Part shown: piece after piece, positions 48,488 through 57,185 of the stretch
How the letters are laid out: each line of letters begins with the position of its first letter
Position numbering within the stretch: the first letter of the stretch is position 1
Origin: Spirochaetaceae bacterium bin103
Lineage (GTDB): Bacteria > Spirochaetota > Spirochaetia > SZUA-6 > Bin103
DNA: 64,000 nt
NCBI GenBank assembly: GCA_002238925.1
Contig: MPNH01000010.1
Location: forward strand, 1-64,000
Direction: 5' to 3'
Notes under the pieces: model-generated
Seen by the model: the letters and a program-made list of their open reading frames with translations, nothing else
What the model was told of the DNA's origin: nothing
The model's database searches: none
Program-made: the position numbers and the translations under genes

Positions 48488-49990
48488 TCAGAACGGCGAC
48501 CTGCCGCCACCCGTGGCCGCCGCCGCGCGAACCAGTTGGCGGCGGCGCTGGCTGGCGCGCACTTCGCGGTCGATGCGGCGCCAGTCCCAGCGGCGCAACA
48601 GGGCATCGGTCATGTCCTCCTGCACACCCGCCACGGCGGGGTCGCCCGCCAGGTTGGTGAACTCGCCGGGATCCTTCTCCAGGTCGTACAGTTCCGGTTC
48701 CAGGTCCTCGGCGCCGGACAGGCACAGCTTCCAGCGCCCGCGCCGCAGCATGGCGCGCGCCCGGTCGGTGCCGTGCGCGGTGTGTTCGGCAAACGCCTCG
48801 CCGCGCCACTCGGGGTCGGAGCCGGCGAGCAGCCCGGCCAGGTTACGGCCGTCCATCGGCGCCGCCGGCGCCGCCGCGCCCGCGGCCCCCACGATAGTGG
48901 CTGCCACGTCCACCAGGGATACACACTCGCCCACCCGGCGCCCGGCCGCCGCGCGGCGCGGCCAGCGAATCTGCAGGGGGACGCGCGCGGACTGCTCGTA
49001 GAAGCTCATCTTGCGCCACAGGCCGTGCTCGCCGAGCATCTCGCCGTGATCGCTGGTGTGGATCACCACGGTGTCATCGGCCAGGCCGCACTCGTCGAGC
49101 GCATCCAGGAGCTGGCGCAGCTTGTCGTCGGCGTAGCTCACCAGCCCGTAGTAGGCGGCCCGTGCGCGGCGCACCTGCGCCTCGGTGTGGCCGGAGAAAC
49201 CGAACGCCCGCCGCAACCGTCGCGCGGCCGGCGGAAGCGCCTCCAGGTGGCCGGACGGCAGGTGCGGCAGGTCGGCGTGATGCGGGAAGTACTGCGAGAA
49301 GAACGGCTCCGGCACGACGAACGGAAAGTGCGGCGCGATCAGGCCCACGCACAGGGCGAACGGGCGCCCGGTCCGCCCATGAGCGCGGCTGCGCAGATAG
49401 GCCACGGCCGCCGCGGTCGCGTCGTCGTCGGCATCGATCTCGGGGGTGCGTCCCGGTCCGGTGGGCGGGCTGTCAAAGTCCTCACCGCCGCCCGCCGCTT
49501 CCGCCTCTACCCCGTCCGGGCCGGGCGGCACGCGCGAGTCGGTGCGCACGACGCCGGGCCACGGCTCGGATGCCTCCGGAATACCGTCGTCCCAGGGGAA
49601 TATCGGGTGTTGCAGCTCGATGTGCAGGTCGCGCGCCAACTGCTCCTGGAAGCCGTGCAACGGATCGTCCCCGATCAGGTGCATCTTGCCCGACAGGGCG
49701 GTGTCGTATCCCTGCGCGCGCAGCAGGTGCGGCCAGGTCACCGCGTCCGCCGGCAGCGGGGTGGCGTTGTCCCAGCCGCGGCAGCGGTGGGTGTACTGCC
49801 CGGTCATGAACGAGAGGCGCGACGGTACGCACAGCGGGTTGTTGCAGTAGGCGGCATCGAAGGTCACGCCCTCGGCCGCCAGCCGGTCCATGGCCGGCGT
49901 GGCAATGAACGGGTGGCCGTACGTGCCGCTGAACTGCGCGCCGTGCTCGTCGGTAAGCAGCAACAGGATGTTGGGGCGCCGCCCGCTCAC
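48488..49990 (-). CDS. Type I sulfatase in the IolD-transaldolase operon
   Basis: 500 residues from GTG 49990, whose GTGA overlaps the transaldolase stop by four bases. L-L-T-D-E-H-G near 11-17, modification motif C54-V-P-S-R, and H-T-S-D-H-G-E-M-L-G-E-H-G-L. This is the choline-sulfatase-like branch. No signal peptide. Being translationally coupled to a transaldolase and an IolD-like hydrolase points to a cytoplasmic substrate such as a sulfated cyclitol or sugar. Confidence 0.92.
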   Translation of the reverse strand: MSGRRPNILLLLTDEHGAQFSGTYGHPFIATPAMDRLAAEGVTFDAAYCNNPLCVPSRLSFMTGQYTHRCRGWDNATPLPADAVTWPHLLRAQGYDTALSGKMHLIGDDPLHGFQEQLARDLHIELQHPIFPWDDGIPEASEPWPGVVRTDSRVPPGPDGVEAEAAGGGEDFDSPPTGPGRTPEIDADDDATAAAVAYLRSRAHGRTGRPFALCVGLIAPHFPFVVPEPFFSQYFPHHADLPHLPSGHLEALPPAARRLRRAFGFSGHTEAQVRRARAAYYGLVSYADDKLRQLLDALDECGLADDTVVIHTSDHGEMLGEHGLWRKMSFYEQSARVPLQIRWPRRAAAGRRVGECVSLVDVAATIVGAAGAAAPAAPMDGRNLAGLLAGSDPEWRGEAFAEHTAHGTDRARAMLRRGRWKLCLSGAEDLEPELYDLEKDPGEFTNLAGDPAVAGVQEDMTDALLRRWDWRRIDREVRASQRRRQLVRAAAATGGGRSPF

Positions 49991-50775
49991 CCCTGCCGCA
50001 CCACTCCCTCGAGCAGGCCGGCTTCCTGCATCTGGCGCCATTCGCCGGCGAAGGTGTCGTTCCAGGTGGCAGTAAGCGGGTGCTCCAGCAGGTCCCGGAA
50101 GATCGGCCAGAACACGATGATGCCGTCGGCGCCGGCGGCCAGCGCCGCGGTGGCCGTCTCCACCGAGCGTACCAGTGCCGCGGTCACGAACGGGCGCTGC
50201 CGCCACGGGGCGAACATGGCGGCACAGTCGCGCACCAGCTTGCCCGGATCGCCGCCCATCTCGCGGATCGGCTCGCAGAACGGCAGCACGTGGGGGGGGC
50301 CCGCCCCGGCGGGGGCCGCGGGCCGGCCCAGGGCAAACACGGGGGGGGGGGGGGGGGGGCGCCCCCCCGCCCGAGCGGCTGCCGCGGCCTGGCCAAGCGA
50401 AAACACGGTGGTGCAGAAGGTGGTTACCCCCTCGTCCGCCAACGGCCCGAACGCACCGAGGCCCTGCGCCGTGCACGGAATCTTGATCGCGATCTGCGGC
50501 GACAGGGCGGTGAACACGCGGCTCACCTCCAGCAGTTCCTCGGTGGTGTGCCCCTCCACCTCGATCACCACCAGCTTGTCGGTAATGTCCAGGTAGCGGC
50601 GCGTCACCTCCAGCAGGCCGCCGTACTTGGCCGCCAACTCGCGCTGCACCACCGTGTTGGTCACGATCCCGGCCGCGCCGCGGGCCAGCCACTCGCCAAG
50701 ATCCGCGGGATCGCCCGCCAGCCAGACGCCCGGTCCGGGGCGGCTGCCGAGCACGTCACTTACCGTCAAACTCAT
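49987..50775 (-). CDS. Transaldolase / fructose-6-phosphate aldolase-like protein with a suspect insert
   Basis: 262 residues as read; FSA/TalC-type enzymes have about 220. The Schiff-base lysine is in I-A-I-K-I-P near residue 98, followed by V-T-T-F-C-T-T-V-F-S. After L-G-Q-A-A-A-A-A-R-A-G-G comes an extra block of about 21 residues (P-rich, then V-F-A-L-G-R-P-A-A-P-A-G-A-G) that repeats the preceding segment in altered form before H-V-L-P-F-C-E-P resumes. The DNA there includes 19 consecutive G on the plus strand (50341-50359). The insert looks like a consensus error or a recent tandem duplication. AAGGAGC precedes ATG 50775. Confidence 0.8.
   Translation of the reverse strand: MSLTVSDVLGSRPGPGVWLAGDPADLGEWLARGAAGIVTNTVVQRELAAKYGGLLEVTRRYLDITDKLVVIEVEGHTTEELLEVSRVFTALSPQIAIKIPCTAQGLGAFGPLADEGVTTFCTTVFSLGQAAAAARAGGRPPPPPPVFALGRPAAPAGAGPPHVLPFCEPIREMGGDPGKLVRDCAAMFAPWRQRPFVTAALVRSVETATAALAAGADGIIVFWPIFRDLLEHPLTATWNDTFAGEWRQMQEAGLLEGVVRQG
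50341..50359 (+). repeat. Homopolymer of 19 G within the transaldolase gene
   Basis: 19 consecutive G followed by cgccccccc. It sits inside the block that duplicates the neighbouring coding segment. An artefact of sequencing or assembly is the most likely reading. Confidence 0.8.
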
Positions 50776-50798
50776 CGTGTTGCTCCTTCACTCCGGAA

Positions 50799-52735
50799 TC
50801 AGTAGTGGAACCGCTGCAGCTCGGCGCGGTCGCGCTCGTACTCGGAACGCAGCGTCTGCGTCACCTCGCTGCGGCTCACCTCTGCCGGCGCCACGTCCCA
50901 CCAGGTATCGGCCCCCGGCACGTAGCGGTGCTTCTCCACCTCGCACACGATCACGCACGAGCGCGTCTCGGCGCGGGCCTCGCGCAGCGCGGCGCGGACT
51001 TCGTCCTGCGTGGCCGCGTTCCAGGCGCGCGCGCCCATGCCGCGCGCGATCGCGGCGATGTCCACCGGCAGGTACTCTCCTTCCAGGCGCGGACCGTCGT
51101 CGGCGCCGGTGCTGCCGTCCGCCGCGCCGCCGCGGGCGCGCAACTCGTTGCCGAACGCGTGCCCGGTGCGCCACATCTGCAAGCGCCGGATCACCTGGAA
51201 GCCGTGGTTGTCGATCACCACCACGGTCACCTTCAGCTGCTCCTGCAAAGCGGTGATCAGCTCCATCGGATTGAGCAGAAAGGTGCCGTCGCCGATGTAC
51301 ACGAACACCTCGCCCCGCCTGCCGGGACCGCCCCGCCGGGACGCCCGGCCCCCCCGGCCGCCATGCGCACGCCGACCCCGGCGGGCAACTCGTAGCCCAT
51401 GCAGGAGAAGCCGAACTCGATGTGGCAGCGGCTGCCGTTGCCGCCATCCCACAGCTTGAGGATGTTGCCGGGCGGCGCCCCGGCCGCCGCGACCACGGTG
51501 TCGTGGCCCTGCGACTCCTCGTTGAGCACCTCGATCACCTGCCCCTCGCTCATCACCTCGCCGGGATGGTCGCCGTAGGCGTCGGTACGCACGATCTTGT
51601 CCCAGTCCTGCTGCGCCTCGGCGACCCGTTCGCCGTAACCCGGGAACGCCACCCCGGCGCCCTGCCCGGCAGTGAGCAGCGCCTCCAGGGCGAGCCGGGC
51701 GTCCGCCACCACCGGCAGCGCGCCCTGCTTGAAGGCGTCCAGCGCGCACACGTTGATGGCGATAAAGCGCACGTCCGGATCATGAAACAGGCTCTGCGAC
51801 GCGGTGGCGAAGTCGCTCAAGCGGGTGCCGACCGCGATCACCAGGTCCGCCTCCTCCGCAATGCGCGCCGCCGCGCTGGTGCCCTCCACGCCGTGGCCGC
51901 CGAGCGACCACTCCGGGGCGCCGCGCAGCGCGCCCTTGCCGGCGTGCGTCTCGCTCACCGGAATGCCGAACCCGGTGGCCACCGCGCGCAGCGCGTCCCA
52001 CGCCGCCGAGTAGTGCACGCCGCCGCCGGCGATGATCACCGGGCGCTTGGCTGCCTGTAGCAGCGCGACCGCCTCGTCGATGCGCTCCGCGACCGGCGGG
52101 CGGCGTTCTATGCGCCAGGTGCGCTCGGCGAAAAACTGGCTCGGGTAGTCCCAAGCATGCGCCTGCACGTCCTGCGGCAGCGACAGCGTTACCGCGCCGG
52201 TTTCGGCCGGGTCGGTGAGCACCCGCATCGCCTGCGGCAGCGCGGTAAGGAGCTGTTCCGGCCGGGTGATGCGGTCGAAAAACCGGCTCACCGGGCGGAA
52301 GCAGTCGTTCACGCTCACGTCCGCCGCCGACGGGTGCTCCAGTTGCTGCAGCACCGGCCCCTGGTGGCGGGTGGCGTAGTAGTCGGAGGCCAGCAGCAGC
52401 ACCGGCATCCGGTTGATGGTGGCAGTGGCCGCCCCGGTCACCATGTTGGTGGCGCCGGGCCCGATCGAGCTGGTGCAGGCCAGCGTCTGGGTGCGCAGGG
52501 TGGCGCGCGCGAAGCCCGCCGCGGTGTGCACCATCGACTGCTCGTTGCGCGTCTGGTGGTAGGGCAGATCCGCCCCGCCCTGCTCCAGGGCCTGCCCCAG
52601 CCCGCACACGTTGCCATGCCCGAAGATGCCGAAGATGGCCGGTATCAGCCGCCGCCGCTCCCCGTCGAACTCGCTATACTGAACCGCCAGGTACTTCACA
52701 AGAGCCTGCCCCATGGTCAGGCGTTCGGTCCCCAT
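50799..52735 (-). CDS. iolD: IolD-like thiamine-diphosphate hydrolase, frameshifted as read
   Basis: Corrected product about 645 residues. ThDP-dependent enzyme of the acetolactate-synthase superfamily: catalytic Glu in R-N-E-Q-S-M near 66, G-P-G-A-T-N-M near 94, and the C-terminal ThDP motif Y-I-G-D-G-T-F-L-L-N-P. It matches IolD, which opens 3D-(3,5/4)-trihydroxycyclohexane-1,2-dione in myo-inositol breakdown. The first frame fails after G-V-R-M-A near 51350 in a G/C-run stretch; the ending is in another frame (total length two bases over a multiple of three). The extra low-complexity residues at the break suggest sequence error rather than decay. First gene of the operon. Confidence 0.8.
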
Positions 52736-52741
52736 GGCGCT

Positions 52742-52771
52742 ACCTTACGGCCCCCGCGCGCGCAGCGTCAA
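52742..52771 (-). promoter_or_regulatory. Promoter of the IolD-transaldolase-sulfatase operon (leaderless)
   Basis: Minus strand: TTGACG (52771-52766), 18-bp spacer, TAAGGT (52747-52742), six bases, ATG 52735. Confidence 0.65.
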
Positions 52772-52796
52772 ACCTTACGGCTATGCCCGGAGGGGT

Positions 52797-53582
52797 CTAA
52801 CCGCGCCCGGAGCGTGCGTGCTTTTTGACCTGGTACTTCCAGGGTACCGGGTCGCGGCGGCGGTGGGCGAAGGCGGCGCTGGTTGCCGGGGCGTTGTGGT
52901 AGTGCTGGGCGATGGCGATGCGGCGCTCGACGCCGCGGTTGGCGAATGCACCATGCACGACGTTCTTGTGGTGGAAGCTGACGTCGCCTGGCTCCAGTTC
53001 CAGCGGGATCAACTCGTGCTCGGGGACGCCGCCGGTGATGGTCTTGAACATGCTCACGCCGCCTGTCCAGTGGTGGTCGTGGATGCGGTGGCGGTGGCTG
53101 CCCGGAAGCAGCCACATGGTGCCGCCGTGGGCGGTGGTGCGGCGCAGCGGCATCCACGCGGTCACCGCCGTGAAACCGGCGCGCTGCAGCTGCCAGTAGT
53201 GGTCGTCCTGGTGCCAGGGAGTGGCGTTGGCGGCGGCCGGTCCCTTGATCAGGGCCTGCTGCTGGAACACGGTGGCACACGCCGCCTCCATCAGTGCGGC
53301 GGCGGCGCCCCGCACGCGCGGGTTGCCGGCCAGCGCGGCCAGCACGGGGTCGTTGACCGGAAACCTGGTGGCCATGACCTGCAGGATGAAGCGGCCCGGG
53401 TCGTCGGGGGTCTCCCAGGACGCCGGCCCGCACACGAAACCGGCGCTCGGGTAGCGTCCGTCCAGCATGCCGTCGAGGCGCTCCACCAGCCGCTCCACGT
53501 CGCCGCGCGGCAACAGCCGGCGAATCGTCACGTGGCCGTGCTCCCGGTAGTACGCGATGTCCGCCGCGCTCACAAACGCCAC
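52797..53582 (-). CDS. Phytanoyl-CoA dioxygenase (PhyH) family protein behind tRNA-Val
   Basis: 261 residues from GTG 53582, with AAGGAGG six bases upstream. Fe(II)/2-oxoglutarate site complete: W-H-Q-D near 124-127 and distal V-H-G-A-F near 218, with R-R-I-A near 230 for 2-oxoglutarate. Its start lies 16 bp downstream of a tRNA-Val gene on the same strand, and no separate promoter fits between them, so the message is probably released from a tRNA-mRNA precursor. Substrate unknown. Confidence 0.88.
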   Translation of the reverse strand: MAFVSAADIAYYREHGHVTIRRLLPRGDVERLVERLDGMLDGRYPSAGFVCGPASWETPDDPGRFILQVMATRFPVNDPVLAALAGNPRVRGAAAALMEAACATVFQQQALIKGPAAANATPWHQDDHYWQLQRAGFTAVTAWMPLRRTTAHGGTMWLLPGSHRHRIHDHHWTGGVSMFKTITGGVPEHELIPLELEPGDVSFHHKNVVHGAFANRGVERRIAIAQHYHNAPATSAAFAHRRRDPVPWKYQVKKHARSGRG

Positions 53583-53598
53583 TCGGGGCCTCCTTGGA

Positions 53599-53671
53599 TG
53601 GGCGATGACGGGCTCGAACCGCCGACCGCCTGGGTGTAAACCAGGTGCTCTACCATCTGAGCTAACCGCCC
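53599..53671 (-). tRNA. tRNA-Val (anticodon TAC)
   Basis: 73 nt. On the minus strand it folds as a full cloverleaf: 7-bp acceptor stem GGGCGGT/ATCGCCC with one G-T pair, D arm with AGATGGTA loop, anticodon stem CCTGG/CCAGG around TTTACAC (anticodon TAC), and T arm with TTCGAGC. The CCA end is not encoded (A is followed by TCC). Confidence 0.93.
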
Positions 53672-53697
53672 GCGGGCACATTCTCAGCGCCCGCAGC

Positions 53698-53727
53698 AAG
53701 CTATCCATCCCGCGCGCGTCATGTCAA
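53698..53727 (-). promoter_or_regulatory. Promoter of tRNA-Val
   Basis: Minus strand: TTGACA (53727-53722), 18-bp spacer, TAGCTT (53703-53698), 26 bases before the tRNA. Probably also drives the PhyH gene downstream. Confidence 0.6.
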
Positions 53728-53815
53728 ACAGGCGGAGGTGACACACCCTGTCTTGTATTTTGCCGTTCCGGATGAACCTGCGCGCCGCCGGTGCCGAGCA
53801 TAAGGGTAGAAGTCC

Positions 53816-54991
53816 ATGGGCTCCCTTTTCGCGCGGCTGTTCGATACGCCGCTCAGCCTAGTCGCATTCGACGCGGTCATCACGCCGCTCGCACTGCTGG
53901 TGCGGCTGATCCTGCCGCTCGGCGCCGCCTTCCTGCTGTACCGGCTGCTGCTGACCCTGTTGCGGCGCAAGATCGGGCGCCTGCGCGCCCAGTTCGACAC
54001 CGCCCAGCGCCTGTACCGCTACGTGCGCACGATCCTGCGCTTTGTCCTCGTGTCGCTCGCCGTGCTGCTCGTGTACGGCCTGTTCGGCTCCGATGCCAGC
54101 CGCGGCGCGGTGGTCCTGTGGAACATCCTGTCGACGCCGATCATCGAGACCGCCGGCAGCTCGATCTCGCTGGTCACGGTGATCTTCGCCATCCCGATCG
54201 GCTACGTGGCGGTATGGACGGCGCGCACCGGTTCCGGCTTCCTGAAGACGCGCGCCCTCTCGCGCCTGCCGCTGACCGACGCCACGCGATTCTCGATTGG
54301 CGGCATCACCCACTACCTGATCCTGAGTGTCACCCTGGTGATCGGGCTCTCCTTTCTGGGCGTCAACCTGTCCACCTTCTCGGTGCTGATCGGCACCCTC
54401 GGCATCGGCATCGGTTTCGGCCTGCAGAACGTGGTGGCGAGCTTCGTGTCGGGCCTGGTGATCATCTTCGAACGCCCCATCAAGGAGGGCGACCGGGTCG
54501 TGGTGGAGGGCACCGAGGGCGACGTGGCGCATATCCGGCTGCGCTCCACCATCATCACCACCCTGACGGACGAGACCATCATCGTGCCCAACCACCAGCT
54601 TATCGGCAACAAGATCTACAACAACTCGCACGAGGTACGGCGCATCACGGTGATCAACCAGGTGAGCGTGGCGTACGGCACCGATCTCGACTACGCGGCC
54701 GAGGTGCTCAAGGGGGTGGCCCTCGCCAGTCCGTATGCCAGGGCGTCCGCCGAGCCGGACGTACGGGTGCGCGAGTTCGGCGACTCCGGCATCCTGATGG
54801 AGCTGTGGACCGGCATCGAAGACGCCGGCACCAAGTGGCCGGCGCATTCCTGGGCCAACTTCGAAATCGCCCGCGCGTTCCGCCGCGCCGCCATTACCAT
54901 TCCCTTTCCGCAACGCGACCTGCACGTCAAGGAGCTGCCTGCCGGCGCGGCAGGCGTGGATCTGAAGCCGGTCCCCGCCGCTTCCGAATAG
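53816..54991 (+). CDS. MscS-family mechanosensitive channel
   Basis: 391 residues. Three to four N-terminal membrane segments, then the pore helix with small residues (G-T-L-G-I-G-I-G-F-G-L-Q-N near 198-210) and the MscS beta-domain start S-G-L-V-I-I-F-E-R-P-I-K-E-G-D. V-P-N-H-Q-L-I-G-N near 260 is the usual upper vestibule motif. The pore helix ends F-G-L-Q-N-V rather than the E. coli sequence. Releases solutes on hypo-osmotic shock. No clear promoter; AGGG lies about 12 bases before ATG. Confidence 0.9.
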   Translation: MGSLFARLFDTPLSLVAFDAVITPLALLVRLILPLGAAFLLYRLLLTLLRRKIGRLRAQFDTAQRLYRYVRTILRFVLVSLAVLLVYGLFGSDASRGAVVLWNILSTPIIETAGSSISLVTVIFAIPIGYVAVWTARTGSGFLKTRALSRLPLTDATRFSIGGITHYLILSVTLVIGLSFLGVNLSTFSVLIGTLGIGIGFGLQNVVASFVSGLVIIFERPIKEGDRVVVEGTEGDVAHIRLRSTIITTLTDETIIVPNHQLIGNKIYNNSHEVRRITVINQVSVAYGTDLDYAAEVLKGVALASPYARASAEPDVRVREFGDSGILMELWTGIEDAGTKWPAHSWANFEIARAFRRAAITIPFPQRDLHVKELPAGAAGVDLKPVPAASE

Positions 54992-55004
54992 CCGCCGACA
55001 GCAT

Positions 55005-55033
55005 TTGTGCAATCGGTCGCCTATCTTTATATT
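55005..55033 (+). promoter_or_regulatory. Promoter of the ammonium transporter gene (near-leaderless)
   Basis: TTGTGC (55005-55010), 17-bp spacer, TATATT (55028-55033), eight bases, ATG 55042. Confidence 0.65.
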
Positions 55034-55041
55034 GCCCGGCA

Positions 55042-56412
55042 ATGGATAAGCTGAAGGATCGCCGGAAGGCTCGTATCGGCGCCCGGGTGGGCGTGATTGG
55101 TATCGTGCTGGGGGCGCTGGCCGGCACGCCGTTGTATGCGCAGGATGCGTCGGTAGCTACGCAGATCGCCGACATCATCGTGGGAATCGACACGGTTTGG
55201 GTGCTGCTGGCGGCCTTTCTCGTGTTCTTGATGCAGGCCGGCTTCGGCATGCTGGAGGCGGGCCTGATCCGCGCCAAGAACACCGCCAACATCCTGATGA
55301 AGAACCTGATGGACTTCTGCATGGCGTCGCTCGGCTTCTTCATTTTCGGCTACGCCATCATGTTCGGCTCCGGCAACCCGCTGTTCGGCACCAGCGGCTG
55401 GTTCCTGATCGGCGCCGAGTCCGCCGCCGGCGTGCCGCTGTACGCGTTCTGGCTGTTCCAGGCGGTATTCGTGGGCGCCGCAGCCACCATCGTGGCGGGC
55501 GGCATGGCCGAGCGCATGAAGTTCCCGGCCTATGTCATCTATTCGTTCCTGATCTCGGCGTTCGTGTACCCGATCGTCGGCCACTGGATCTGGGGCGGCG
55601 GCTGGCTGGCCAGCCTCGGCTTTGCCGACTTCGCCGGCTCCACGGTCGTGCACGCGGTGGGCGGCTGGGCCGCATTCATCGGCACCCGCGCGCTCGGGCC
55701 GCGCATCGGCAAGTTCGGCCCCGACGGCAAGCCCAACGTGATCAGCGCGCACTCGCTGCCGCTCGCTTCGCTGGGCATGTTCCTGCTGTGGTTCGGCTGG
55801 TTCGGCTTCAATCCCGGCTCCACCCTTGGCGTCGGCGACGGTTCGCTGATCGCGCGCGTGGCCATCAACACCAACCTGGCCGCCGCCGCTGGCGCTATCG
55901 CCGCCACCGCGACGGTCTGGATGGTGGTCGGCAAGCCCGACCTCACCATGGGCATGAACGGCGCGCTCGCCGGCCTGGTGGCGATCACCGCGCCGTGCGC
56001 GTTCGTGGAACCCGGGCACGCCATCATCATTGGCCTGATCGGCGGCGTAATCGTGGTGTTCGGTGTGCTGTTCCTGGACCGGCGCCGCGTCGATGACCCG
56101 GTTGGGGCGATCGCCGTGCACGGCATGAACGGCATCTGGGGCACCGTCGCGGTGGGCATCTTCGGGCAGGCCGCCCTCGGCGTGGCCAACGACGGCCTCT
56201 GGTTCGGCGGCGGCTTTACGCAGTTGGGCATTCAGCTCCTCGGCACGGTCACCGTGAGCGTGTTCATCATCGTGGTGATGGGGCTGATCTTCAAGCTGAT
56301 CGACGCCGTGGTCGGGCTGCGCGTGCCGCGCAACGAAGAACTCAAGGGCCTCGACGTGGCCGAGCACGGCACCGAGGCATACGGCGGCTTCCAGGTGTTC
56401 ACGACCGAGTAA
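55042..56412 (+). CDS. amt: Ammonium transporter, Amt family
   Basis: 456 residues. An N-terminal signal segment ends near L-Y-A-Q; eleven membrane helices follow. Amt marks: L-E-A-G-L-I-R-A-K-N near 73, twin-His positions in S-A-H-S-L-P-L-A-S near 235 and A-V-H-G-M-N-G-I-W near 358, and W-F-G-W-F-G-F-N-P-G-S. Conducts ammonium into the cell. No glnK/PII gene follows, which is unusual because amt and glnK are often paired. No Shine-Dalgarno site before the start. Confidence 0.92.
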   Translation: MDKLKDRRKARIGARVGVIGIVLGALAGTPLYAQDASVATQIADIIVGIDTVWVLLAAFLVFLMQAGFGMLEAGLIRAKNTANILMKNLMDFCMASLGFFIFGYAIMFGSGNPLFGTSGWFLIGAESAAGVPLYAFWLFQAVFVGAAATIVAGGMAERMKFPAYVIYSFLISAFVYPIVGHWIWGGGWLASLGFADFAGSTVVHAVGGWAAFIGTRALGPRIGKFGPDGKPNVISAHSLPLASLGMFLLWFGWFGFNPGSTLGVGDGSLIARVAINTNLAAAAGAIAATATVWMVVGKPDLTMGMNGALAGLVAITAPCAFVEPGHAIIIGLIGGVIVVFGVLFLDRRRVDDPVGAIAVHGMNGIWGTVAVGIFGQAALGVANDGLWFGGGFTQLGIQLLGTVTVSVFIIVVMGLIFKLIDAVVGLRVPRNEELKGLDVAEHGTEAYGGFQVFTTE

Positions 56413-56446
56413 ACTCGGCTACCGAGTAAACCTCGGCTACCGAGTA
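56404..56446. repeat. Tandem repeat across the amt stop codon
   Basis: The sequence ACCGAGTAAA-(C)-CTCGGCT occurs at 56404-56420 and 56421-56438, and ACCGAGTA again at 56439-56446. The first copy contains the last codons and stop (ACC GAG TAA). Each junction forms the same hairpin CTCGG-CTA-CCGAG (56414-56426 and 56432-56444). Confidence 0.8.
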
Positions 56447-56504
56447 GCAGGAACGTGCGACAGCCGCGGCGATCCGGCGCTCTCCGGCGCCGCGGTGGCG
56501 CCGG

Positions 56505-57185
56505 TTACGCGCGATTCAGATCGACGTGTTTGCCGGTGGTCACGAAGATCACCGCCTCACAGATGTTGGTGGAGTGGTCGCCGACCCGCTCCAGTTGCTT
56601 GGCCACGAACAGCAGCGACGACGCCTGCGCGATGTTGCCGGCGTCCTCCATCATGAACGACAGCAGGTCACGGAATATGTTCGCGTAGACCTCGTCGACC
56701 TTGTGGTCGCGTGCGCTCACCTGTTCGGCCATCGCCGCGTCCTGCGACACGAAGGCCTGCAGCGAGTCGCCGACCATGGCGCAGACGTCGTCCGCCATCT
56801 GCATGATGGCATTCATGCCACGCGAGAACTGCTCCGGGGCCAGGCGCTGGGCCACGCTCGCCACGTGCACGGCCAAATCGCCGATGCGCTCGAGCTGCCC
56901 GATCACGTTGAGGGTGCCGACGATCTGGCGCAAATCGGTGGCCACCGGCTGTTCGGTCGCCAGCAGCCTCAGGCAGGAGTCGTCGATGTCGTGATGCATC
57001 CGGTTGACGTCGGCCTCCTGACTCAACACTGTCACGGCGGCGTTCATGTCATGCTGGCCCAGCGCGTTCACCGACCCGCGAATGGAGCGTTCCACCTGTT
57101 GCCCCATGACCAGCAGCGCCCGCTTGAGCTGCTCCATGGAAAGGTCGAACTGGCCGCGCAGCGGGGAGGACTCGCCGTTAACCAC
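56505..57185 (-). CDS. phoU: Phosphate uptake regulator PhoU
   Basis: 226 residues in two similar three-helix halves, each with the PhoU metal-binding pattern: E-R-I-G-D-L-A-V-H-V-A near 98-108 and E-R-V-G-D-H-S-T-N-I-C near 200-210. It restrains Pst uptake and signalling when phosphate is plentiful. The frame opens at GTG 57185 directly after an in-frame stop; ATG 57137 is an alternative but would cut the first helix. Last gene of pstC-pstA-pstB-phoU. Confidence 0.92.
   Translation of the reverse strand: MVNGESSPLRGQFDLSMEQLKRALLVMGQQVERSIRGSVNALGQHDMNAAVTVLSQEADVNRMHHDIDDSCLRLLATEQPVATDLRQIVGTLNVIGQLERIGDLAVHVASVAQRLAPEQFSRGMNAIMQMADDVCAMVGDSLQAFVSQDAAMAEQVSARDHKVDEVYANIFRDLLSFMMEDAGNIAQASSLLFVAKQLERVGDHSTNICEAVIFVTTGKHVDLNRA

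Noticed and set aside
50341-50359. G-quadruplex or phase-variable G tract
   Set aside because: It lies inside an apparent junk duplication in a conserved enzyme, beside other signs of poor consensus; artefact is simpler.
53599-53671. tRNA-Val as an integration site for a mobile island
   Set aside because: I found no integrase gene and no direct repeat of the tRNA 3' end nearby.
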